Shown here one piece after another: positions 7,901 to 13,793 of a stretch of DNA of 27,984 bases (positions are counted from its first letter, which is position 1; every line of letters starts with the position of its first letter). The notes below the pieces were generated by a model. That model did not search any database, had not been told where the DNA came from, and was given only the letters and a program-made list of their open reading frames with translations. Position numbers and translations under genes: made by a program. The stretch covers positions 1-27,984 of the forward strand of contig JBFFXF010000081.1 in assembly GCA_041569895.1 (NCBI GenBank), written 5' to 3'. This stretch comes from JBFFXF01 sp041569895 (GTDB lineage: Bacteria; Planctomycetota; UBA8108; JACQVS01).

Positions 7901-9174
7901 TCGGCAGGTTCTACCAGTACAAGGGCTGGGTCGAGAGCTCGAGCCGCCAGTTCGAGCTCGGCGCGAAGGCGTTCCGTCGCTCGGGACTGCCCCGCTGGGA
8001 GGCGACCTGCCGTCACGAGGTCGGCGTCGCCCTGCTCTCGATGGGAGAGGTGCTCGCCGCGCGGAAGTACGCGCTTCACGCCAAGCGGCTCTTCGAGAAG
8101 GTCGAGAACATCAGCGCGCTCCCCGACACGCTGCGCTCCCTCGCCGAGACACACCGGCTCCTCGGGCGTTACGAGGAGGCGGAGGAGTACATCTCCCGGG
8201 CGATGAACCTGGTGCAGAAGCTCGGCATCTCGAGGAAGCTGCGTGATATCAACTTCATCTGCGCCCGCGTCTGCATCGATCGCGGGCACATCGGCCAGGC
8301 CGGCGAGTTCATCCGACCGCCGGACGAGAAGCAGAAGGAGATCGAGGACGAGGCGGGCGTGCTGGGTCGGATCGAGCTCCAGTGCGAGGTGGCGATGCTC
8401 TCGGGTGACTACAAGCGCGCGCTCGACCTCGTCGCTCTCGCGACCATCCGCGTGCGCGACGTCAAGAACCGCCTGCGCGCCATCCCGATGCTCGAACAGC
8501 GCGCCAGGCTCCACCTCGAGCTCGGCCGTGACGGCGAGGCAAAGCGGGCGATCGGCCAGCTCGAGGAGCTCGGCAACGAGTTCCGCCTGCCGCTCGTGCT
8601 GGCGCGGGCGACGATGCTCCGCGGCCGCGGCCTGATCACCGCCGGCGCCCCGACTCGCGCGCTCGAGGAGCTCCAGCGCGCGCTCGAGGTGTTCAAGGAT
8701 CGCGGCGCCGAGCGCGATCTCGCGGTGCTCTACCTCGATCTCGGCCGCGCCTGCATGGAGCTCAACGACCTCGACACGGCCGAGATCTACCTCGAGGAGG
8801 GGTTCTACCTCGCGAAGAAGCTCAACCTCGTCGCCCTGCGGGCGCAGTATCTTGCCATCATGGGCCGGATCGAGCTGCTCTCCGAGGACGGCGATGAGAA
8901 CCGCGCCGGAGCGCACTTCCAGGCGGCGTTCTCGCTGGCGCAGAAGCACGAGTTCGGCGACCTGCTGTGGCAGGTGCGGATGATCCAGGGAAAGGCGCTC
9001 TGGGAGCGGGGTCTCGAGGCGGAATGCCGCAAGGCGCTCGAGGAGGCGGTCGGACTGCTCGAGTCGGCCCTCGAGCGCATTCCGACGGCCTACCACACGG
9101 AATACGCCAAGGCGCACGGCGGAGATGCCGAGAAGCTGCTCGAGAAGGTTGCGATTCGCGCGGATTCCGAGTAA
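4999..9174 (+). CDS. Ser/Thr protein kinase fused to degenerate ATPase and TPR array
   Basis: This is a 1391-residue signalling protein. The Hanks-type kinase domain (about 36-310) has GRGGMG (43-48), catalytic Lys66, HGDLKPEN (163-170, with HGD instead of the usual HRD), DFG (193-195) and APE (216-218), so it should be active. Residues about 380-620 resemble an AAA/STAND-type NTPase, but Walker A is degenerate (GESKIGKA, 388-395; Ala where Ser/Thr is expected) and the expected Walker B strand reads MVLVFSKLEN with no acidic pair. From about 740 to 1380 the protein is helical tandem repeats of TPR type. No transmembrane segment is evident, so it is probably cytoplasmic. Start is GTG 4999 with GGTAGG just upstream. 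Similar kinase-ATPase-TPR proteins occur in planctomycetes and myxobacteria. Target unknown. Confidence 0.92.
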   Translation: MPASVSDSPSVAEKKTSPSVEPGVDREPGELIDNRYRCIRKLGRGGMGAVYLVEDLTEPGLELALKQVRSDRADSRTVAILKNEYLALSSLAHPNLASVHDFGFDRRAGEYYFTCEYVRGIQLLKATQGLQLGDTMDLRMLLYLFVEMLRGLEFIHSRGLVHGDLKPENILVSSDADGGLGDDAQGVRVKLIDFGLTKREKEFGGKKIFGTSWYIAPETILGAQVDRRTDLYSLGVVLYHMAVRKLPFSGKSNVVVLKGHLEDQPPFPSDVNDTVPRELGDLIMRMMTKKPSERYPNALSVIEDINQRLDMRFPVETVDTARSYLVSATSVARTREISELRAFFNKVYPHAEVETDDGLRLSFDSDMAEDDSFDLPPSPSGRFFLIRGESKIGKARLISEFKRFVEVRDARFLHVSLEKENEYDRKNLVRVFDHLKRVLEGGDNKLHSYVLKIMGTLNSTVHDIDDHKFHAALEVISDALIASCRTLPMVLVFSKLENSGEGFLKFLRILVQKIAVVDDNLSKLMVVATVREEDMEKITLRRLLLSPAIRSHFREIPLERLAREDMEVLLESMFRSHKFPPRLIERIYEESDGNPGVVRDILDHFIEAGRLLHRADGWHYAGNIETEQMPGQVRQELRSRINSLDPDAIRLGLAFAFLGNSCELEVASQLAEIEPSRILPTILTLKRARLIREDGEGKADFFSFTQASARELFCQLASREDQLKIHRRAGGILESRFEASGDTDPGRLANHFLMGGRFDEGVKHSLVAAEDYSQRLMPRRALETYRNMRERCPGEHVPAARDVDFRIACLEAMVGRTRRAVSILSRLLERDDWRPEGGAVRRGDVLVELATILARRGEFRRSGKCLQRAYDDLKGNGRSPSFVRLLGTYARLFQLRGNYLESFRYCETALEAASQLDGIEQAKLSLIAAENHYRLNDAAKAIKACIAALAALEGYQGIGAMGFVFFALGRFYQYKGWVESSSRQFELGAKAFRRSGLPRWEATCRHEVGVALLSMGEVLAARKYALHAKRLFEKVENISALPDTLRSLAETHRLLGRYEEAEEYISRAMNLVQKLGISRKLRDINFICARVCIDRGHIGQAGEFIRPPDEKQKEIEDEAGVLGRIELQCEVAMLSGDYKRALDLVALATIRVRDVKNRLRAIPMLEQRARLHLELGRDGEAKRAIGQLEELGNEFRLPLVLARATMLRGRGLITAGAPTRALEELQRALEVFKDRGAERDLAVLYLDLGRACMELNDLDTAEIYLEEGFYLAKKLNLVALRAQYLAIMGRIELLSEDGDENRAGAHFQAAFSLAQKHEFGDLLWQVRMIQGKALWERGLEAECRKALEEAVGLLESALERIPTAYHTEYAKAHGGDAEKLLEKVAIRADSE

Positions 9175-9334
9175 ATGTACGGATCGTCGCATTGTCCTCG
9201 CGGCGGTGATCCGCGGCAAGTGATCCTCGGCGATCCGCGACGCTGGTCCCCGGCGGCTGTATCTCCCGGCTTCGATTCCCCGCGCGAGCGTCGCTCTTTC
9301 TCGACGGGGGTATCCAGAGTCTCGAGGCGTGAAC

Positions 9335-11128
9335 ATGGAAAACGAGGGCGGGTGGCTCCAGCGCACCCACACCTGTGGAGAGCTCCGGTCCGACAATGTC
9401 GGCGATGAAGTCACCCTGAACGGGTGGGTCGAGAGCGTCCGCGATCACGGCGGCGTCCGTTTCGTCGATCTTCGCGATCGCTACGGTTTCACGCAGGTGG
9501 TCTTCGGAAACGACGCCGGCTACGAGGAGATCGTGCGCGGCATCCGCTCGGAGTACGTCCTCTCAGCGCGGGGCAAGGTGCGGCTGCGGCCGGAGGGGAT
9601 GAAGAACGAGAAGATCTCGACCGGCGACGTCGAGGTCGTGGCGAGCGACGTGCAGGTGCTCAACGCCTCGCGCACGCCGCCGATCGAGATCGCCGAGGGG
9701 AGCGGCCCCGAGCCGAACGAGGAAGTGCGGCTCAAGCACCGGTTTCTCGATCTCCGCAGGCGGGGCGTCCAGCGCAATCTCATCTTGAGGCACCACGTCG
9801 TGCGCGCCATCCGCGAGTTCATGGACGCGGAGGGCTTTCTCGATATCGAGACCCCCGTGCTGACGCGGAGCACGCCCGAGGGCGCGCGCGACTTCCTGGT
9901 GCCGTCGCGCCTCCAGAAGGGCCGCTTCTTCGCGCTGCCGCAGTCGCCGCAGCTCTTCAAGCAGCTGCTGATGATCTCCGGCTACGACCGCTACTATCAA
10001 ATCGTCAAGTGCTTCCGCGACGAGGACCTCCGCGCCGACCGCCAGCCGGAGTTCACGCAGGTGGACGTCGAGATGTCCTTCGTCAAGGAGAGCAACGTCA
10101 CGTCGCTGATCGACCGTCTCATCGTCCACGTCGTGCGCGAGGTGCACGGTCGCGAGCTCAACTACCCGTTCCCGCGACTCTCCTACCGCGAGGCGATGGC
10201 GCGCTACGGGTCGGACGCGCCGGACACGCGCTTCGGGATGGAGATCCAGGACCTCACCGACGCCGCCTGCCAGACGGACTTCCGCCTCTTCAAGCGTGTC
10301 GCGGAGGACGGGGGACGCGTGCGCGCGATCCGCGTCGAGGCGAAGCACGGGCTGTCGCGCAAGGAGATCGACGACGCCGAGCCGTTCGTCAAGCAGTTCG
10401 GCGCCAAGGGGCTCGCCTGGTTGCGCTTCGACTCCGACGGCACGCGCGGCTCGATCGCCAAGCTGCTCGGTGAGGGCGGCGACGTCCGGCTCCGCGACGC
10501 GGCGGGCGCCGCCGCGGCCGGCGACGTGCTCTTCATGGTCGCCGACCGGGACGAGGTGGCGCTGCCCGCGCTCGGACAGCTGCGGCTTGACCTCGCCCGC
10601 CGCTGGAACCTCGCCGCGTCCGATCGCATGGACTTCCTCTGGGTGGTCGACTTCCCGCTCCTCGAGCGGGACGAGGAGGCGAACCGCTGGACCGCCTGTC
10701 ACCACCCGTTCACCGCGCCGCGCGAGGAGGACCTCGAGCTCCTCGAGAGCGACCCGGGCCGCGTCCGGGCGCGCGCCTACGACGTCGTGCTCAACGGCAT
10801 CGAGCTCGGCGGGGGCAGCATCCGAATCCACTCGCCGGAGGTGCAGCAGCGCGTCTTCCGGGCGATCGACCTCGGCGAGGAGGAGGCGCGGCAGAAGTTC
10901 GGCTTCCTGCTCGACGCGCTCTCCTACGGGGCGCCGCCGCACGGGGGCATCGCGCTCGGTCTCGACCGCTTCATCATGCTTCTCGCCGGCGCCGATTCGA
11001 TCCGCGAGGTCATCGCGTTTCCGAAGACGGCGCGCGGCACCTGCCTGTTGACCGACGCGCCGAGCGACGTCGCCGATCGGCAGCTTCAGGAGCTCGGCCT
11101 CAAGCTGCGCGGTCCCCGGGCGGAGTGA
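9335..11128 (+). CDS. aspS: Aspartyl-tRNA synthetase, bacterial type
   Basis: The enzyme charges tRNA-Asp with aspartate. The 597-residue class II synthetase has an N-terminal OB-fold anticodon-binding domain (about 1-110), motif 2 region YYQIVKCFRDEDLRADRQPE, a GAD insertion domain typical of bacterial AspRS, and motif 3 GIALGLDRFIMLL near the C-terminus. ATG 9335 is preferred because GAGG at 9324-9327 sits seven bases upstream; a GTG at 9329 is too close to it. The OB-fold carries RDHGG. His at this place has been linked to non-discriminating AspRS, which also make Asp-tRNA-Asn for GatCAB; that is inference here. It stands upstream of the infC-pheT cluster but infC has its own promoter. Confidence 0.97.
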   Translation: MENEGGWLQRTHTCGELRSDNVGDEVTLNGWVESVRDHGGVRFVDLRDRYGFTQVVFGNDAGYEEIVRGIRSEYVLSARGKVRLRPEGMKNEKISTGDVEVVASDVQVLNASRTPPIEIAEGSGPEPNEEVRLKHRFLDLRRRGVQRNLILRHHVVRAIREFMDAEGFLDIETPVLTRSTPEGARDFLVPSRLQKGRFFALPQSPQLFKQLLMISGYDRYYQIVKCFRDEDLRADRQPEFTQVDVEMSFVKESNVTSLIDRLIVHVVREVHGRELNYPFPRLSYREAMARYGSDAPDTRFGMEIQDLTDAACQTDFRLFKRVAEDGGRVRAIRVEAKHGLSRKEIDDAEPFVKQFGAKGLAWLRFDSDGTRGSIAKLLGEGGDVRLRDAAGAAAAGDVLFMVADRDEVALPALGQLRLDLARRWNLAASDRMDFLWVVDFPLLERDEEANRWTACHHPFTAPREEDLELLESDPGRVRARAYDVVLNGIELGGGSIRIHSPEVQQRVFRAIDLGEEEARQKFGFLLDALSYGAPPHGGIALGLDRFIMLLAGADSIREVIAFPKTARGTCLLTDAPSDVADRQLQELGLKLRGPRAE

Positions 11129-11149
11129 GGCGCGCGCGTTGTTTTCCTT

Positions 11150-11179
11150 TTGCTCGGCTCTCGAGGATCGTGCTACTAT
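11150..11179 (+). promoter_or_regulatory. infC promoter with extended -10
   Basis: -35 TTGCTC (11150-11155), 18-bp spacer and -10 TACTAT (11174-11179) preceded by TGC, an extended -10 element. Transcription would start near 11186 and leave a leader of about 120 nt before infC. Confidence 0.6.
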
Positions 11180-11199
11180 GCTCGGGGCAAGTCCCCGTC

Positions 11200-11229
11200 G
11201 GTCGGAAGTTCACCCGGCGCTTCCCGACC
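11200..11229 (+). promoter_or_regulatory. Stem-loop in the infC leader
   Basis: GGTCGGAAG (11200-11208) pairs with CTTCCCGACC (11220-11229) with one bulged base and an 11-base loop. No T tract follows, so it is not an intrinsic terminator. It could be a leader element, for example for ribosomal-protein or IF3 feedback, but no known leader family is recognised. Confidence 0.4.
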
Positions 11230-11307
11230 GTGATCGGCAGGGCGTGATCGCGGACAGCCGCGCGCGCCGGCTCATGGCCGGGATCCTGATTTGCTGGAGG
11301 TACTTCC

Positions 11308-11847
11308 ATTCCGCCGCCGAGATTCAGACGCGACACGCGACCAATCAAGGGCAGTTACCGGGTTATCGATCGACCGCGCCGGGGAACCATCCGGTTGATC
11401 GACGAGGAGGGCACCCAGGTCGGAATCGTGGAGATTCCCGAGGCGCTCGCCCTCGCCGAGGAGAAGGGCCTCGACCTGGTCGAGGTCGCTCCCCAGGCCG
11501 ACCCGCCGACTTGCCGCATCATGGATTACGGCAAGTTCAAATACGAGCAGAAGAAGAAGACGCACAAGCAGAAGAAGTCGGCGCACCGTCGCAAGGAGAT
11601 CAAGCTGCGGCCGAAGATCGGCCAGCACGACTTCGACGTCAAGATCGACCACGCCCGGACGTTCATCGCCAAGGGGCACAAGGTGCTTGTCACCATGGTG
11701 TATCGAGGGCGGGAGATGATCCACCTCGACATGGGGCGGGAGTTGCTGGCCAAGTTCGCGCAGACGCTCGAGGATATCGCCAAGGTCGAGCAGGAGCCGG
11801 TGCGCGAGGGTCGCAACCGCATGAACATGATCCTCTCGGCCAAATAG
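11308..11847 (+). CDS. infC: Translation initiation factor IF-3, AUU start
   Basis: IF-3 binds the 30S subunit and checks start-codon and initiator-tRNA pairing. The protein shows the family signature region CRIMDYGKFKYEQ and a C-terminal domain ending GRNRMNMILSAK. The only ATG/GTG/TTG start in frame is TTG 11395, which would cut off the first half of the N-terminal domain. The frame stays open upstream to TGA 11287-11289, and contains ATT at 11308 seven bases after GGAGG (11296-11300). AUU is the known start of E. coli infC and serves autoregulation, so I place the start there, giving 179 residues beginning (M)PPPRFRRDTRPIKGSYRV. Cluster order infC-rpmI-rplT-pheS-pheT is classical. Confidence 0.93.
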   Translation: MPPPRFRRDTRPIKGSYRVIDRPRRGTIRLIDEEGTQVGIVEIPEALALAEEKGLDLVEVAPQADPPTCRIMDYGKFKYEQKKKTHKQKKSAHRRKEIKLRPKIGQHDFDVKIDHARTFIAKGHKVLVTMVYRGREMIHLDMGRELLAKFAQTLEDIAKVEQEPVREGRNRMNMILSAK

Positions 11848-11848
11848 C

Positions 11849-11880
11849 GGCCCGGCGTGGGGAAAAGGGCCCAACTTTTT
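11849..11880 (+). terminator. Weak terminator or attenuator after infC
   Basis: GGCCC (11849-11853) can pair with GGGCC (11867-11871), followed by CAAC and five T (11876-11880). The stem is short and the T run is spaced from it, so termination may be partial before the rpmI promoter. Confidence 0.3.
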
Positions 11881-11908
11881 GTTGCGTTTTCGCGCCGATC
11901 AGTACAAT
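11879..11908 (+). promoter_or_regulatory. rpmI promoter
   Basis: -35 TTGTTG (11879-11884), 18-bp spacer and -10 TACAAT (11903-11908). It predicts +1 near 11915 and a leader of about 160 nt before rpmI, so rpmI-rplT-pheS-pheT can be transcribed apart from infC. The -35 overlaps the T tract of the weak infC terminator. Confidence 0.6.
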
Positions 11909-12033
11909 AGGCTGTTTCGATGCCGGTTGCCGCGCACCGGGGAACCGGATCCGGGTGACCGGCCGACGAGGGCCGGAAACCCTGTCGGAGCGAGACGTTC
12001 CGCGGGCACGCCGGCCGCACCACGAGTCGCAGG

Positions 12034-12075
12034 CCACGCGTAGAAGACCACGCGTAGAAGACCACGCGTAGAAGA
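12034..12075. repeat. 14-bp perfect triplicate before rpmI
   Basis: Three identical copies of CCACGCGTAGAAGA are placed head to tail, and the last ends one base before the rpmI ATG at 12077. Each copy carries GAAGA, a weak Shine-Dalgarno-like string, and the third is positioned where a ribosome-binding site would act. The unit is not a multiple of three and lies outside any gene. Confidence 0.9.
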
Positions 12076-12076
12076 C

Positions 12077-12277
12077 ATGCCGAAGCTGAAGACGAACAAG
12101 AGCGCTGCCAAGCGGTTCCGCGTCACCAAGAACGGCAAGCTGAAGCACAGCCGGGCCGGGCGCGGACACCTGCTCTCCGGCAAGTCGCGGAAGCGCAAGC
12201 GCCAGCTGAGGAAGCGCAAGATCGCCACGCCGGCGGACTCGGCCCGTCTGCAGCGTCTCCTCGGGTTGATGGGCTGA
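12077..12277 (+). CDS. rpmI: 50S ribosomal protein L35
   Basis: The 66-residue, highly basic protein starts MPKLKTNKSAAKRF, typical of L35, and keeps the usual length. It belongs to the large ribosomal subunit. The start ATG directly follows the 14-bp triplicate; no strong Shine-Dalgarno is present apart from GAAGA in the repeat. rplT follows after 16 bp. Confidence 0.97.
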   Translation: MPKLKTNKSAAKRFRVTKNGKLKHSRAGRGHLLSGKSRKRKRQLRKRKIATPADSARLQRLLGLMG

Positions 12278-12293
12278 CGCCCGGAGAAGATAC

Positions 12294-12644
12294 ATGCGCG
12301 TCAAGAACGCCGTCGCCAAGCTGCGCCGCAAGCGGCGACTGCTCAAGCGGGTGAAGGGATTCCGGGGAGCCCGGAGCAAGCTCGTCCGGGTCGCCAAGGA
12401 GTCGAGGATTCGCTCCGAGGCGTACGCGACTCGACACCGTCGGCTCAAGAAGCGCCAGATGCGCAGCCTGTGGATCCTGCGGATCAACGCGGCGTGCCGC
12501 GCGCAGGGCGTGTCCTACAGCCGCTTCATGAACGGGCTCAAGAAGGCCAAGGTCGACCTCGACCGCAAGGTCCTCTCGGATCTCGCCGTCCGCGACGCGG
12601 CGGCGTTCAGTCACCTCGTCGAGCTCGCCAAGAAGGCGAGCTGA
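12294..12644 (+). CDS. rplT: 50S ribosomal protein L20
   Basis: The 116-residue basic protein shows the L20 pattern KGFRGARSKLVRVAKES and KKRQMRSLWILRINAA. L20 is an early assembly protein of the large subunit, and in E. coli and Bacillus it represses its own operon by binding the leader RNA. GGAGAAG lies a few bases before the ATG. The N-terminus (MRVKNAVAKLRRKRR) is slightly diverged from the usual MARVKRGV form. Confidence 0.97.
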   Translation: MRVKNAVAKLRRKRRLLKRVKGFRGARSKLVRVAKESRIRSEAYATRHRRLKKRQMRSLWILRINAACRAQGVSYSRFMNGLKKAKVDLDRKVLSDLAVRDAAAFSHLVELAKKAS

Positions 12645-12696
12645 GGCGTCCGCGCCGGCTCCGCCAGACGCGCCTCAGGTTGGCCCTCTCCGAACG

Positions 12697-13743
12697 ATGG
12701 CCCTCTCCAAGCGAATCGAGAACGTCCGCAACGCCTTCCGCGAGGCCCTGGGCGGTCTCCACCGCGACGGCGCGGCGGACGACTCGGTGGAGGAGGTCCG
12801 CCGTCGATTCCTCGGCCGCAAGGGCGAGGTCCAGTCGCTGATGGCGGGCCTCAAGGAGCTCGACCCGGGCGACCGCGCCGCCGCCGGCAAGGCGCTCAAC
12901 CTCCTCAAGCAGGAGATCGAGACCGGCATACGGGAGACCCGCGAGGGGCTCGAGTGCAGCCGGCTCGAGGAGGCGCTGCGCTCCGAGTGGGTCGATATCA
13001 CCCTCGACCTCGACCCCGAGAGCGAGCGCGCCGGCAGCCTCCACCCGGTCTCGCGCGTCCAGTACGAGATCGAGGACATCTTCACGTCGCTCGGCTTCGA
13101 GGTCCTCGACGGTCCGCACGTCGAGACCGAGTACTACAACTTCGAGGCGCTCAACACGCCGGAGGATCACCCGGCGAAGGACATGCAGGACACGTTCTAC
13201 CTCCAGGACGGCAACCTGCTGAGGACGCACACGTCGTGCATCCAGATCCGCGGCATGGAGCGCCTCCGGCCGCCCTTCAAGATCATCGGTCCCGGCAAGG
13301 TCTTTCGCTGCGAGCGGGTCGACGCGAGCCACGAGGCGACCTTCCACCAGCTCGAGGGGATGATGGTCGATCACGACATCAAGGTCGCGAACCTCATTTA
13401 CTTCATGAAGCTGCTGCTCTCGAAGATCTTCCGTCGCGAGGTCGAGGTGCGGCTGCGTCCGGGCTACTTCCCGTTCGTCGAGCCGGGGTTCGAGCTCGAC
13501 ATCCGCTGTCTGATCTGCGGCGGGGCGGGCTGCGGTGTGTGCAAGCGCGTCGGGTGGCTCGAGCTGCTGCCGTGCGGCATGGTGCACCCGAACGTGCTCC
13601 GCCACGGAAAGATCGATCCCGGCGAGTACTCGGGCTTCGCGTTCGGGCTCGGACTCGACCGCCTCGTCATGATGAAGTACCAGATCGACGACATTCGACT
13701 GTTTCACGGCGCCGATCTCCGCTTCCACGCGCAGTTCCGCTGA
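12697..13743 (+). CDS. pheS: Phenylalanyl-tRNA synthetase alpha subunit
   Basis: This is the catalytic subunit of the alpha2-beta2 enzyme that charges tRNA-Phe. The 348-residue protein has an N-terminal coiled-coil region (about 1-90) and a class II core with LHPVSRVQYEIEDIF, THTSCIQIRGM, VFRCERVDASHEATFHQLEG and GLGLDRLVMMKY. A cysteine cluster CLICGGAGCGVCK near residue 270, shared by many bacterial PheS, may bind zinc. It lies 52 bp after rplT and 50 bp before pheT. No Shine-Dalgarno is seen. Confidence 0.97.
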   Translation: MALSKRIENVRNAFREALGGLHRDGAADDSVEEVRRRFLGRKGEVQSLMAGLKELDPGDRAAAGKALNLLKQEIETGIRETREGLECSRLEEALRSEWVDITLDLDPESERAGSLHPVSRVQYEIEDIFTSLGFEVLDGPHVETEYYNFEALNTPEDHPAKDMQDTFYLQDGNLLRTHTSCIQIRGMERLRPPFKIIGPGKVFRCERVDASHEATFHQLEGMMVDHDIKVANLIYFMKLLLSKIFRREVEVRLRPGYFPFVEPGFELDIRCLICGGAGCGVCKRVGWLELLPCGMVHPNVLRHGKIDPGEYSGFAFGLGLDRLVMMKYQIDDIRLFHGADLRFHAQFR

Positions 13744-13793
13744 GCTGCGGGCGGGCGCTCGCGATGGGCGCGTGACGGCGTCCCTGTCGACCC

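Noticed and set aside
5008..9414. 1468-codon minus-strand frame antisense to the kinase gene
   Set aside because: High GC leaves antisense frames open; the + strand has all kinase motifs and TPR, the minus has none.
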